A DNA stretch of 64,000 nt. Source: Nitzschia sp. pyKryTriq1 (lineage: Eukaryota; Bacillariophyta; Bacillariophyceae; Bacillariales; Bacillariaceae). Under the pieces are notes generated by a model, which did no database searches, had not been told where the DNA came from, and saw nothing but the letters and a program-made list of their open reading frames with translations. The stretch spans positions 1,946,722 to 2,010,721 of the forward strand of contig OY101121.1 in assembly GCA_956465555.1 (NCBI GenBank), read 5' to 3'. Below are positions 52,957-63,868 of this stretch, piece by piece. A program made the position numbers and the translations under genes. Position 1 is the first letter of the stretch; the number at the start of each line of letters is the position of its first letter.

Positions 52957-55509
52957 TTAAAGATACACAGCACGCGTTTTACTCCTCATCCATGGTTCGC
53001 AAATCAGAAAGCCTGATAATCTTTTAGTTTCCAGCAACTCGTGCGCCCTCGCTACCTTGTTCAATGGAATCCGGTCTAGAATCTTGGGCTTGATGGCTCC
53101 TTGGCTAAGGAGTTCAAGCAAATGTTCGAGATCTTGCTTGCACAAGTCTAGACGCCTGTCCCACTGTTCATAGACATCATATAAATGAGACTGATTCATC
53201 ATTTTTGTGGATTCTTTCTGTTTTGAACAAACCAAGGTTGTCGGAGTTTTATCCCAATCCCCTATGGGCACGTCGTTTCCCACCACTCGATGACCGCACA
53301 CAATCAGTCGTCCTGTTTTGGGACGGAGAGCTTGGTAGTGAATAGGAGTAATGTCTTCACGAAGCCCACCATTCGACGCAAGAACCAAATCAATAGTCTC
53401 TTCCACCCGGGTGATCCAGTCAGTAGGTTCTTGGCTCAGAGGCATGATGCCATACGAAATCAATGTTTTCCAGTGCTTTTTCTTCGCGGTAGCATAGATA
53501 TTTGCAACCCCGGCGTTCAAAGCAAGCTCAATAATGGCTTTGCCCAGATTGTTGGCCATAGATCCAACAATAAGGATCGACTTCCCTCGTAATGACGACT
53601 TTTCGTACCTGCTCTGGCCGAATTGACCGAAATGAAGCACCTGGAACGCCGTCAAGTATGTTTCTGGTAGACAGGCAGCCTCGGCAGGATCGATTCCATC
53701 TGGTATTTTGACAAGCTTTGCAGGGTCTATGGCCATGTATCGGCTATTTCCGCCCCACTTGGTAAGAGACAGGACAGCCTCAGATGGTTTGAGGCCAAAT
53801 TGGACTCCTACCCGTGGTTTAACTTGAAATACCTTGCCAACTACATCAACTCCAGGAGTATTGGCAAGCGGCGCCATATCAGGACCCCACCAATACCCTT
53901 GCCGAATAAGACAGTCCGTATCAGAGACGGTGGAAGCCTGTTTAAGAACAAAAAAGAGCAAGAGCCGTATGTGAGCGAATTTTGAATAAAAGCATGCGGC
54001 TTGACCGTCCGACCGATAACAACTCACCTCTACTTGAATGATAACTTCATTTCGCATCGACGATGGTATCAAAGGTGGTGGTCCTCCGAGCTTTCTCACA
54101 ACGATCGAACCCCGGGGATTCGCACCCATCGCGGTATAGAATACATCCAAGTGCTGCTGGTCCTGATAATCATATGCGTACACAGACTGGGGACCTTTCG
54201 TGTGTTGAAGCTCATCCGACGGAACACCCAAGTCATTTTCTTCGCTCCTTCTTGCCTCGTTCATCACTTTCGGATTGTCGGAAGCATTGTCAGAGATCAT
54301 GCGGGTGGACGGAAACGTACTTTGTACAATCTCCGTGGGAAAGGATTCAAGTTCCTCGCTTTCCTCTTTATTCTTGATCGAACAGCAGACAAGACGCTTC
54401 AAAACAAATCCAAATGGCCTCGCACCGCGACTTTTTTCTGCGTCCAGATTAGCTGTGTTGCTCTCATCCCGACATTCTGACGACTTTTCAACATCGGAAA
54501 CAACTGGTTCGAAAGCGACGAAATCTCGAAAAGAAGTAACGCCGCGTACATCATCGTCTGTAATCTTGTCAAGTGATGAAACGGCACCAGTTTCATCAAT
54601 TCGTGCCCGAGGTGCCGGTGCCACCGCAGATTTCCCCCTCGCAATAGCCGAGATCAACTCTTCGTCGTCGTCTGCAATACTGTTGCGCTTTTCTATGAAC
54701 CCGTCTTTGCCTGACTTGTAGCGTATGGGTGTGAAATTGAGACGAATTTCGTTGACAACGTTTGCTTTCTGCGCCAGGTCGTCTATTTCTGCTAGTGATT
54801 CAGTTCCTTCGGTGTAATCCTCGCGAGTTGCAGTATTAGAATCATCTGAATCAGATTCATCCGATCCAAATGGGTCCAGCTTGCTAGCCACTTCCATGAA
54901 CATCTGGAAAGGATCCATACTTTCCTCTTTTCGAATAGGCTGCTTCGTTTTAGAAGAAACCGAAGTTGGGGCAGCAGGCTTAGTCGCTGCCACTCGAACT
55001 TGGCGTTTCTTGGCACTTGCATTTCCGGAGGCTTTGTCATCTCGACGGAACCGTCGGAAAAGGCCGCTCTTTTTGTTCGCTTTCTCAGGGACCGGGTCTC
55101 TCTGGACAGACTGTCGAGTTTGGCGACGAGGAGCCTTATCAGAACTAGTGCCACTCTCGTCCACGCCACCGAAGAAATCCCAGAGTGAATTGTCTACGCC
55201 TGAATCTTCTGTGAGTTGACTTCGGCGCTTGGAAGCCGCATTTTTTGTCTTCCGTCCACGATTATCATTCATTTCATCACGGCTATCATATCGAGGCTCT
55301 TCATAGTCGGAATCTGCGCTGCTATCCTTCTCAAAGAAAACTTCCAAAAGGCTTGGCTCTCGCTCCAGTTTGTATTGTCTCTGCAAACGAGATCGAGATT
55401 TTCGCGTGAGGGCTCGCTCTCGTTCGTCCACCGACTCATCATGATCGTCTAGGATATATTCCCACAGAGGATCCCAAAGCGCCCCGTTCCCATTGTCTCT
55501 TTCTCTCAT
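52957..55509 (-). CDS. MDR (quinone reductase-like) oxidoreductase with long disordered N-terminus
   Basis: Exons 55509-54028 and 53937-52957 give about 820 residues. The 90 bp intron is in frame without stops (donor GAGgtgagtt, acceptor aaacag), joining VIIQVE to ASTVSDTDCLIRQGYW. The C-terminal half is a medium-chain dehydrogenase/reductase: GVDVVGKVFQV, IDPAEAACLPETYLTAFQVL, SLRGKSILIVGSMANNLGKA, and HELLETKRLSGFLICEP. It should bind NAD(P)H; substrate is unknown. The first about 430 residues are charged and disordered, with four short aromatic clusters (DPLWEYILDD, SLLEVFFEKD, NSLWDFFGGVD, DPFQMFMEVA) and a Lys/Arg-rich patch. Such a fusion is unusual. No targeting signal is evident. Confidence 0.78.
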   Translation of the reverse strand: MRERDNGNGALWDPLWEYILDDHDESVDERERALTRKSRSRLQRQYKLEREPSLLEVFFEKDSSADSDYEEPRYDSRDEMNDNRGRKTKNAASKRRSQLTEDSGVDNSLWDFFGGVDESGTSSDKAPRRQTRQSVQRDPVPEKANKKSGLFRRFRRDDKASGNASAKKRQVRVAATKPAAPTSVSSKTKQPIRKEESMDPFQMFMEVASKLDPFGSDESDSDDSNTATREDYTEGTESLAEIDDLAQKANVVNEIRLNFTPIRYKSGKDGFIEKRNSIADDDEELISAIARGKSAVAPAPRARIDETGAVSSLDKITDDDVRGVTSFRDFVAFEPVVSDVEKSSECRDESNTANLDAEKSRGARPFGFVLKRLVCCSIKNKEESEELESFPTEIVQSTFPSTRMISDNASDNPKVMNEARRSEENDLGVPSDELQHTKGPQSVYAYDYQDQQHLDVFYTAMGANPRGSIVVRKLGGPPPLIPSSMRNEVIIQVEVSCYRSDGQAACFYSKFAHIRLLLFFVLKQASTVSDTDCLIRQGYWWGPDMAPLANTPGVDVVGKVFQVKPRVGVQFGLKPSEAVLSLTKWGGNSRYMAIDPAKLVKIPDGIDPAEAACLPETYLTAFQVLHFGQFGQSRYEKSSLRGKSILIVGSMANNLGKAIIELALNAGVANIYATAKKKHWKTLISYGIMPLSQEPTDWITRVEETIDLVLASNGGLREDITPIHYQALRPKTGRLIVCGHRVVGNDVPIGDWDKTPTTLVCSKQKESTKMMNQSHLYDVYEQWDRRLDLCKQDLEHLLELLSQGAIKPKILDRIPLNKVARAHELLETKRLSGFLICEPWMRSKTRAVYL

Positions 55510-56430
55510 GGTTGATCCTGTTTTTTAAGAAAACCCTCAACGCATGAACCGACGAGATGGCAAGTCCAACGTGATGGTGAGGCCTTGTTCCGAATATAAA
55601 CAAGTTTTGGGAAATCGAAATGCGACGGCGGCATCTTCCAAACTCCGGCCTGCGTGCGTTGATTTTTACGGTAATTAAGAAATTAAATATGCATATTTGT
55701 ATATTGCATTTGGCGTTGGGCGGCCATCTAAAATCGCTAAGCATCCTAATCATTTACATATGCCATAGTCTATTGGTGCGTGCGGCGCACTAAAGATGCA
55801 GCCGTTGAAAAAAATCTAGTGCACGATACACCATAATAATAATATCCTCATCGTAGCGGGCACAGGTACGAACGAGTATTGTTAGACTACGAGTGCGAGC
55901 ATAAGCGTTGAGATGATGGTGTCCTCTCCGTCGCCGCCGGACGAGACGCCAGAAGACGATCATCGGACGTCGGGAGCATTGCATCCGAGCCGGTCGCCAC
56001 ATGATCTCTACAAGTACCTCTCGGGGGATGGTGCGGTATTGAGATTAGTAGGGATACGCAAGACTACATATGCCCTACTCATACTACTGTATGATACCCA
56101 TCTATTCATTCTATTGTACAGTATTCTAAAGGTGATACTACTAGCCAGAATAACGAGGAGTTGAGCAACGTTTTAAAGTAATTAACATCCTTTTTCAAAT
56201 CTAAGTACCCTAGTACCGGTACTAGGTCTACCCTCTCCTCAGCTGAAGTTATAAAATAGCGTCCATGAGCTGTTGCACGAACAAAAAGTGATCGCCATAA
56301 AAGCAAAGTTGACAGAAAATATGTAGTCTCTGCCCTGTCAGATTTCTCACACGAATTGAAAAATTGGGAATAGACTCGAGTCGAAGCACTACCCTTCGTG
56401 CCACCCATATTAGATGATTGCCCACTTATT
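55510..56430. other. Intergenic, no supported gene
   Basis: AT-rich, with a TACCGGTACTAGG element near 56210. A short plus-strand frame at about 55916-56164 has a hydrophobic end (TTYALLILLYDTHLFILLYS) but no family or other support. Confidence 0.45.
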
Positions 56431-57918
56431 TTACTCTTTGCAGAACTCTTCCGGCGATGCGTATGGGTCACGAAGCCATCCCTCGGTCGACTTGGAAGTC
56501 TTTTCTCCAATCATTACTTGGCGAAGAATAGTGAGCAGCGCAGAAGTGATGGGTCCCCCTGGTAACGTCTGGCCATGCGGAAACACTTTCTCAAAGGGCT
56601 CTTCGTCGATTCCTGTGGCAAGTCGAGCGATCGGTACAAGCTCTGCTGCTGTTCCGGTGCAAAAGGCTTCAATTGGCAAAAGACATGTCAGATCCGGTCC
56701 ATAGAAGTACGCTCACTAAAGATAATGATGTCAGTTCCGTGTACTCGAGCTTACCTTCCGTTGCATCTTTGAGTTCACCAACCGTCACATCTCGGGATGA
56801 CACAGAAATATTTTCTTGGCCAGTACTCTCCATCATGGCAACCTTGAGCTCGTCCTTGAAATCCTCGACAAGGGCGATCACAGATTCTCTCGTAACTCCA
56901 GGCAGAATAGTCGCACGATCTAGCGAGGGAGTCACAATTTCTCCTGATTTCATAACAAAGAAGACGTTGGCGGCAGACATTTCCTGGACAATGGCCTTAC
57001 CCAAGCTTCCATTGGCGGCGTACGTCTCCAATTCTAGGAAGAGATTGTCCATGAACCCTTGCTTTTTGGCATCCATCAAGGGTTTCAAGGCTACTGCATA
57101 GTTTCCACTGCACTTCACGTTTCCGACACCACCACGAGCAGCCCTTGAGCGCTTCGTTTCCAAATGAAGATTTAACCCCCCAGTAGCGTTCTTGAAATAG
57201 TTGCCCTTTTTTGCAGCAGCCGAAAACATGAGTTAGAATGTAAATACGAACTGTACTGGTACCCACTTTGAGATCGATGTCCTTATTTCCAACAATACAT
57301 TCTTACCGTAGGCGAAACATAAAACAGGAGACTGAACTGTGGGCTGGGGTAGAGGCCAAGCTGTTGTCCGCTGCCGAGCAACATTGGGCGGACATAGAGT
57401 TTCATTCCCTCACCGTAAGGAGGGATCATGTGAGAGTTCTCTTGCAGAGCTAGTTGAACTCCCCGCATAAACAGTTCTCGACTTGGTTTCGGCAGGCACA
57501 TCTGCTCCGCACCACGCACGAACCGAGCAAAATTACGGTCCGGTCGAAATACCACCGGCGTTCCATCCTTCTTGCGGAAGCACTTGAGACCCTCCCAAAT
57601 AGTAGTTCCATAATTCAAAGAGGTCGTCGACGGATAAATGGGAAGACTCGTGTCCGAATACTTGTACACCGAGTCGAAAAGACTCCCAGTGTCCGAAGAG
57701 GGGTCATAGTGCTCTGCTGTCCACTCGCCGGTGGTTGTGAGATGCACATAGTTGACCTCGTCGGGCAAGTTCATGTTCCATGGGAGCGAGGCGAAGTCGA
57801 CGCCTTCTTTCGGCGGCAAAGGAATAGAAGGAGGAGCCATTGCATCAACTAGATAGGAAAATCGAACAATAAAAGTACAGATGAGGATCTGCAAAAGTCT
57901 TATGGCAGGATGGATCAT
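56431..57918 (-). CDS. ilvE: Branched-chain amino acid aminotransferase
   Basis: Exons 57918-57307, 57205-56755 and 56666-56431 give about 432 residues. All joins keep the family alignment: LLFYVSPT|GNYFKNATGG and LKDATE|AFCTGTAAELVP. The enzyme transfers the amino group between branched-chain amino acids and 2-oxoglutarate using PLP. The PLP Lys is in NVKCSGNYAVAL. Other marks are SLNYGTTIWEGLKCFR, FRPDRNFARF, YVRPMLLGSG, SLDRATILPGVTRESV and GTAAELVPIARL. The N-terminus has a hydrophobic segment (LLQILICTFIVRFSYLV) that may be a signal or anchor; a second Met (MAPPSIPL) could be used instead, giving a cytosolic form. Location is therefore open. Confidence 0.9.
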
Positions 57919-58650
57919 CAGCCTGCTTGTTCGCTGCACTGCTCTACGCTTTTGAGGCTTGAGAAGGTTTTTCGTCGCTCGGTCGTTTCGATTTTCAAAA
58001 AAGGCGGTGATCTTGAGTGATCGAATGAGGTGCGATGACGACAGACGAGGACGAAGATGTCCCAAACCTCGGAATGTGCGTCACGTTGGAACGTGCCGCA
58101 CTATTTTGGATTTGTACGAAGAAATCGCGTAGGAAAGCAAAAATTGGATCTTTCGCCTTTCGGTTTCGCTCCGGTCTGTCGCTGTACGTGGTACCAGGTA
58201 GCCGTACCGGTATGTACATCTACTCGTCCTGTACCAGTACGTACCACCGATATCTTCGAAGAACGGAAGAATCATCTGATGATCGAAAAAAATGAAGGGA
58301 AAGATTCGGGGTGTCTGTCCATCTACTCTAGACTGCACGAGGCCGGCGGGCATGAACATGTTTGTCACCTAATACTTTAACCCGCGCATGCGTTGAGCTC
58401 TTTGTTATGTTTTTATTCAGATATGGGTACCAATGTACACTCGGCTTGCACAGTGCATCCGTTAGAACGGACAAGCGCTCCTACCGCCCGGTACAGTACG
58501 TACCGTATGTACTACCGGTACCGGTACGTATGATATTGTAATATGTTGTAGAACCGCTGTCACTTTTTGGTTTGTCTTTGACGAGAACAAAATAATGGTT
58601 CCAAAAAGCAAGCGACTGTAAGAACGAAGGAAGAAAAGCCTCCCTGGACC
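57919..58650. other. Divergent promoter region
   Basis: GTAC-rich palindromes occur near 58185-58250 and 58490-58535 (for example CCGGTACCGGTACG). No gene is supported. Confidence 0.5.
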
Positions 58651-59904
58651 ATGACCTCCTGTGGCACCAGCCGCACCACTGCTACCCCCCCTTTCGAGAA
58701 AGAGGGATTGATGGACAAGTTTTTTGGTTGCGTTGTACCAGAGGAAGACGAGTTTTCTGAGTTCGATGACACGGAAGGGGCACGAGAACACGCGTCCGAC
58801 GACGACGACTCGAAAACGGAACTCGACAAGCCTCTCAAGGCTAAAAAAAATACCTCACCCAGTGAGGAAGACATTAAGAGAGAACGACATGCTCGAAAGC
58901 GGGCATATCGAAGGGCGAAAAAGAAGAGCAAAAAGCCCATAGAAGAGGCTGAAGTAACTGCTGGTGATGACGATGCAAGTGAGATCACAACACCCTCGAT
59001 TCTGCAACAAACACCATGGCAAATCACTCTTTTTGGGTACACGGAAGTGACTCAACCGGAGCTCGAGAAAATTATTCTAGCAACTGAGGCGATTTCAACG
59101 GTCGCAAACCCAATCGTTCCTACCGGTATTAGGGAAGTCCAGATGGCGGTCGAGGTGCCTGGAGCTACTGCTTCAGAAAACATGAATGAGCACTTAGAAG
59201 ATACCCATGGCGACGAGAAACCTAGGAACCAGCCTATTGGGTGGTCCTTTTTCTGGAATAGTAAGAGTAGTCACAAGGATATTTCTGAAGCCCGTGAGCC
59301 TGGAACATCTACTGGAGCCAAGGACAAGAATTTGACGAGACAAGCCCCCCAAGAAGACGATTCTTCCATACCATCGCATCATCAAGACGACTACGACCGA
59401 TACGCCGAAATGAGAACCTCGGTGAAAGATCTTTCAAGGAGAGAGCTGGAACTTCTCTACCTGCGCCAAACTGATGCTTTGAGACTGAAGACAACACCTC
59501 GAACGCACAGACAAGATGGAGAAACTTCTCCTCCGATAAAGTCTCCACCGGGGTCAAAAAGACGAGAGGCAGATGGCCGCAGGAAGAAACACAATTTTCG
59601 TGAATATCACATGGCTCCTGAAATGGAAAGGGATCTGATCAGTTCTACTAAAGCGGGAGCAATTCTTGTATCGAGGCTGTCCCTTGACGGTGTTGAACCA
59701 TCGCAGCATCAAAATCACCCCCTGCGTCACCAAGCTGCCCGAGTTCAGAAGAGCGCCCGGGTAGCTCGTGAGGGCACCACCGAGAAGAGGCTCGGAAACG
59801 AAAACCGTGCGATTTCCACAAGGTCCCCGTTAAATTCGGATTCCCCAGCCTTGTCGAGGAATCCCCCCGCACAAATAATCCAAAATGGTTCGCTTTGTTT
59901 ATAG
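58651..59904 (+). CDS. Unassigned basic, disordered protein
   Basis: Single exon, 417 residues from ATG 58651. The N-terminal half alternates acidic (PEEDEFSEFDDTEG) and basic (ERHARKRAYRRAKKKSKKPI) blocks. One more ordered patch lies near 120-165 (PWQITLFGYTEVTQPELEKI). A second, near 265-280, reads DLSRRELELLYLRQTDALRL and could form a helix. The C-terminus is basic and Ser/Pro-rich. I see no known domain, membrane segment or targeting signal. Codon use and frame length support a real gene. Confidence 0.7.
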   Translation: MTSCGTSRTTATPPFEKEGLMDKFFGCVVPEEDEFSEFDDTEGAREHASDDDDSKTELDKPLKAKKNTSPSEEDIKRERHARKRAYRRAKKKSKKPIEEAEVTAGDDDASEITTPSILQQTPWQITLFGYTEVTQPELEKIILATEAISTVANPIVPTGIREVQMAVEVPGATASENMNEHLEDTHGDEKPRNQPIGWSFFWNSKSSHKDISEAREPGTSTGAKDKNLTRQAPQEDDSSIPSHHQDDYDRYAEMRTSVKDLSRRELELLYLRQTDALRLKTTPRTHRQDGETSPPIKSPPGSKRREADGRRKKHNFREYHMAPEMERDLISSTKAGAILVSRLSLDGVEPSQHQNHPLRHQAARVQKSARVAREGTTEKRLGNENRAISTRSPLNSDSPALSRNPPAQIIQNGSLCL

Positions 59905-60810
59905 TTTATAAGTGGTAGTTGTAACTGTTCAAAATACTCTAGAAATGATGGTATCTAAAACAACATACCTGATGGAGCTATGACTCGTCATAGTAGGAAC
60001 AAAGGAGTGATATCTGGACTACTGCATCACAAAGATAGTACTGAAAGTAGTCCTATACCGGCACCGTGCGAAGTAGTTACAAAGCAATCCAACATTCTCA
60101 AAATAGCTCAGAGATTCTTGTCGAGACTAGGGTAGTACCTGATGTCTGTCGCGAGGAGATAACAGCAGCACGTCAAGGGAAATTGGCGTTGTCGTACGAG
60201 CAGTACTCTTAGAGAGAGAGGATTAGTAATAAGAGGAGAGGGCGTACGATACATGTATTGAAGATAATGTTATCTCAAATCGTACGAGCAAAACGTATCA
60301 TAGTAGTTTTACTACCTCTACTCGTACCCAGCACGGCGCATAGCGACTGGGGAGGGGGGGGGGGGGGGGTACCAGGTACCGGGATGATACCGGTACATAT
60401 GGATAGACCAGTAGTAGATCATGCCAGGTACTCGTGCCCATCAACGTACCGGTAGATCAGTGGGGGTTTCTTCGCGCCATTATTTTGGATCTTTGGAAGC
60501 TACATACTCGTAGCAAGAGGAGGAGGAGGAGGAGTCAGTCGTCGGGTTGTTGCGTCGTAGAAAACTTACTGCAGTCCTTCGTAGGTCCAGCGCATTGTGG
60601 CGCGCCAGCCATCAAAGTGGCACCGCCGGCGCGCCTGCATCTCGTCGCCTGCTCCTTCCACACAAAGACAAAAAACGCAACAACACACAACACAACTAAA
60701 GCCATAAACAGTTTTCACTTGAGGAGGAGTCCTTCATCCTCCTGGGTACATGTACATCTACTTGTACTTCTTTATTCAATTCAACGTTCCTGCCCTCTTG
60801 CTTATTAACC
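59905..60810. other. Intergenic, no supported gene
   Basis: Contains a run of 16 G bases at 60354-60369 directly followed by GGTACCAGGTACC and other GTAC palindromes to about 60455, and a GGA run near 60515-60530. No supported gene. Confidence 0.5.
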
Positions 60811-63057
60811 ATGCCAGCTGCCATGAGTATAGACGCAAGTACATTTAGTGCGGGACGTGAGACTTACGACGCCCCCGCCTTCGACCACAGTACCCGTGGA
60901 AATGGTGCAACTACTCGTACTTGGATCTCTCAAATCCTTCCCTCCCAATTGGCGCAAGGTGCCGAATTGACCAAGGAAGATTTGCAAGGATTGCAAGCCT
61001 TGTTGCATTCTGATTGTAACAATACCAGCAACCTTCTGACACCCTTGACTCGCACTTTGTTGGATCAGCATTCGTCGTCGTCGTCGTCGTCGCCCCTTCG
61101 ACTCGTAAGACATTTCGGCATGGTGCAAGACATGATGGATCCCGAATACTATGTGTCGGAAGTGCAAGGACAGTCGATGCATTTTCGGGATCCACCTATA
61201 GCAGCAGCAGGAGGAGGAGCACCTTTCGAAGATGATCCAGAAGGAGAACTCTTCTCCGCGCAGCAGCATTTGGCGGAACGGCAGCCTCTACTGGTGGTAC
61301 CAGTGCCGTATTCCTCGGAGTGGTTTGTGACTCAAAATAGAATGAAGCCGCAGGAGAGTAGCGGCGGTGGTGGCGACGACGACATGGCAGCATCGTCGAT
61401 TGTCATTCCCGAGAGTCCGCCTGCGCAGCAGCAGCAGCCCGATGGTTCTCGCAAGCGTGATCGGGACGAAGAAGCTTCGATGCTAGCACTAGGCTCCAAT
61501 GTCAAAGCAAAGGTGACGGGCACTAGCAAGAATGAAAGCTCGACGACTACTCCTCCTCGTCACAACATGGAATGCGAAGATCCCACCTCGACCACGTCCC
61601 CTGCTTCGGAAGCGGGTGGTGGAGTTCACGGTCAAGAATCGGATTGGTGGCCTGCAGGGTCCCTCGAAAGCCCTGTCAATGAGTGCCCTGTCCTTGCCAA
61701 GTTTTACTATGATCAGTATCCGCCAACCAGCAGCCGCTACGGCAAGGACAATAAACTTCAGTTGAACGATCTCGTCGAAACCATCGGCATTTTGTCCATG
61801 GATCCCTGGGAAGCCGACTTTTCTTCTTCTACTACTCCCATTGACGACTTTGGCACGATCTCGCCGCCGCCTCCTAGCCGTTTGCCACGGCTACACGTCT
61901 TGTCCTTCCGACGCATTGATTTGGATGGCATCGTTGCGGCTCGTCAACAAAACGAATCGTCATCATCATTGTCGATGGTTTCCAATGAACTGCACTATCA
62001 CGACGAACAGCCGAGTTTGACACAAGAAGAATTGCCGCCGTCCTTGGGCGGCAGCAACGGTGGTTTGTGCCGAAATCCTCTGGAAGCCTGGGCGCACCAC
62101 TGTTTGTCATTGGATTCGACGGCCTTGGCGGAAACTCTCTTTTTGACGCTGGTGGCCAAGGCGGAACGAAAACAAGGAGAAATTCAACGCGGACCAGAAC
62201 ATGCCTTGGGATGTGCGTCGTTGCAGCTAGTATGCCCCAGCGATCGTGCCGCTGATCGTCTCTACCAACAATTGCACCAGTTTTTGCATCAAGTGTGTCC
62301 TGTCATGGCCGGGATGGACCTCACACATACTACGTACAGCAGTAGTACCACTACTACTGCGGATCGCCTACCTCTGGGAATCGTATCATTGCCGAGTAAG
62401 GAGTCCGGCCGCCTTTGGGCCAATCCCTGGCAGCTTCCTCCTGGTGCGACCCTCTTGATCCGCGCTCCGAATGCTTGGAATCAGCACCCTACCGTCCGTC
62501 CAATTTTGGAAGAGTTGTGTGCGCAACATCATCTCGCCTACAAGTTTGAAGGCGGGATGAAGGTTCCTTTTGATGCCGACTATCGAATCATTGTGGTTTC
62601 GTCGTCCTCGTCATATTTGCAAAATACAATCCCCTGTACACTTCAATTGAAGATGAATGACATGGTTGCTGCCGAAGATGCCGAGACCACTACAATGTTT
62701 CCTACCAGTACTGAAATCTTGCAAGAACTCCGACGGGCGTTGGCTCAAGGTCGATCCCACACTGGCGGTACAAGTAACGGCACTACTACTGATTCCAACG
62801 TGGGATTGCCTCCGTCTGTCTTGGAACAGGCGCAGCAAGACTTTTTGCATCGGCGGGGGCACGCAAGGCGAAGTCAAGAGTCATCATCATCATTGACGAC
62901 GCCTACTACTACCGCCATGCCTGAAGAGGCGGACTTTCATCGCTGGTTGACCTTGACGAGACTCTATGCCCGGGCGCGGGGGGCGTCCACAGCAACTACT
63001 GCGGATTGGGAATCCGCCTTGGGATTGGATGATACCATTCGAGTCTCTTATTCGTAA
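60811..63057 (+). CDS. MCMBP: MCM-binding protein homologue (MCMBP/ETG1)
   Basis: Single exon, 748 residues. MCMBP binds the MCM helicase and aids its assembly and unloading in S phase; the plant homologue is ETG1. Family marks in order: LVRHFGMVQDMMDPEYYVSE near 97-118, then QPLLVVPVPYSSEWF, then CPVLAKFYYDQY with LNDLVETIGILSMDPWEADF and LPRLHVLSFRRIDLD. Later come WANPWQLPPGATLLIRAPNA, IVVSSSSSYLQ and the end segment FHRWLTLTRLYARARGAST. The C-terminal WESALGLDD fits the animal end. There are Ser, Gly and Gln inserts between blocks, so it is longer than human MCMBP (about 640). A nuclear role is expected. It is the second replication factor in this window after POLD2, but the two are not adjacent. 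Confidence 0.85.
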   Translation: MPAAMSIDASTFSAGRETYDAPAFDHSTRGNGATTRTWISQILPSQLAQGAELTKEDLQGLQALLHSDCNNTSNLLTPLTRTLLDQHSSSSSSSPLRLVRHFGMVQDMMDPEYYVSEVQGQSMHFRDPPIAAAGGGAPFEDDPEGELFSAQQHLAERQPLLVVPVPYSSEWFVTQNRMKPQESSGGGGDDDMAASSIVIPESPPAQQQQPDGSRKRDRDEEASMLALGSNVKAKVTGTSKNESSTTTPPRHNMECEDPTSTTSPASEAGGGVHGQESDWWPAGSLESPVNECPVLAKFYYDQYPPTSSRYGKDNKLQLNDLVETIGILSMDPWEADFSSSTTPIDDFGTISPPPPSRLPRLHVLSFRRIDLDGIVAARQQNESSSSLSMVSNELHYHDEQPSLTQEELPPSLGGSNGGLCRNPLEAWAHHCLSLDSTALAETLFLTLVAKAERKQGEIQRGPEHALGCASLQLVCPSDRAADRLYQQLHQFLHQVCPVMAGMDLTHTTYSSSTTTTADRLPLGIVSLPSKESGRLWANPWQLPPGATLLIRAPNAWNQHPTVRPILEELCAQHHLAYKFEGGMKVPFDADYRIIVVSSSSSYLQNTIPCTLQLKMNDMVAAEDAETTTMFPTSTEILQELRRALAQGRSHTGGTSNGTTTDSNVGLPPSVLEQAQQDFLHRRGHARRSQESSSSLTTPTTTAMPEEADFHRWLTLTRLYARARGASTATTADWESALGLDDTIRVSYS

Positions 63058-63378
63058 GAAGAAGGCATAGCCTAGCTAGGCTGGGGCAAAGGGGGCGCAG
63101 TGCTACATAATATTATTCAGGAGTAGACTTAGTAGACTAGTAGTAGAGAGCAATTATTTGCATTTCAAAACACTGTGTGTAGAATGCATGAGAATAATAA
63201 TCTCGGATCGGGAACGTACGTACCATTGTACTGGTACTACTCCCACCAATGAGATCATGTACTCGTACTGTATTAACGGATCATACTGGTGCTGTACCGG
63301 TAGTCGGGGGTACCCGTCCTTGTACTGTACAAGTACCGGTACAGTACCGGTACAAACGGTTCGTACTTGTACCGCGGT

Positions 63379-63409
63379 AGAGAGAATAGAGAATAGAGAA
63401 TAGAGAATA
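63379..63409. repeat. GAGAATA tandem run, about four copies
   Basis: AGAGAATAGAGAATAGAGAA and onward, a 7 bp unit repeated about four times. Confidence 0.85.
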
Positions 63410-63475
63410 GATGTCTGGGCACCACGCGATCCCTCGCGTCCAGAGACAACAGATATACCACATACAAGTACTTGT

Positions 63476-63545
63476 ACAGTACGTACTGTACTTGTACTGT
63501 ACTTGTACTTGTACTTGTACTTGTACTTGTACTTGTACTGTACTC
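63476..63545. repeat. TGTACT/ACTTGT microsatellite
   Basis: Six-base ACTTGT units with some ACTGT variants, flanked on both sides by GTAC palindromes (GTACGTACTG and GTACCGGTAGTAC). Confidence 0.85.
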
Positions 63546-63783
63546 GTACCGGTAGTACGGTAGACCCGGTGCGGCGCGCCGGTCTCTTGTCTGTTCTTCC
63601 CGCCAAATTTCGAGGAAACTCGGAATTAGGCGACGCGAATGATGAGATGTCACTCTCATGTTCGGCGATGATCATTCGAAGAAAAAATCGGAAGTCTTCC
63701 GCACTGTTTGTTTTTGCTGCTACAGGAGCTAGAGCTGCGTTGTTGGCAATCGAGAATTACCCTTGTTTTTCAAAAACAATAAA

Positions 63784-63868
63784 ATGACCGCGAACGAAAT
63801 GAAATGGAAAACGAGATTTACCAAGGCCTTTCCATGTAGACTCCCCATAATGGGTGCCCCGATGGCAG
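63784..63868 (+). CDS. First exon of a possible nitronate monooxygenase-like gene
   Basis: ATG 63784 opens a frame reading MTANEMKWKTRFTKAFPCRL then PIMGAPMA and a split Gly at a donor CAGgtaagt (63868/63869). The P-I-x-G-A-P-M-A-G start is typical of nitronate monooxygenase / 2-nitropropane dioxygenase TIM barrels, which use FMN. The rest lies past the window end or in exons I cannot place. The call is partial, based on a short motif. Confidence 0.4.

Larger units (their letters stand above)
63058..63783. other. Intergenic with microsatellites
   Basis: Has a TAG/AGAG patch near 63120-63150, GTAC palindromes near 63225-63360, a GAATAGA tandem run and a TGTACT repeat. No gene is supported before 63784. 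Confidence 0.5.

Noticed and set aside
55916-56164. Short plus-strand frame with a hydrophobic end
   Set aside because: No family or splice support; the end is AT-rich and could be open by chance.
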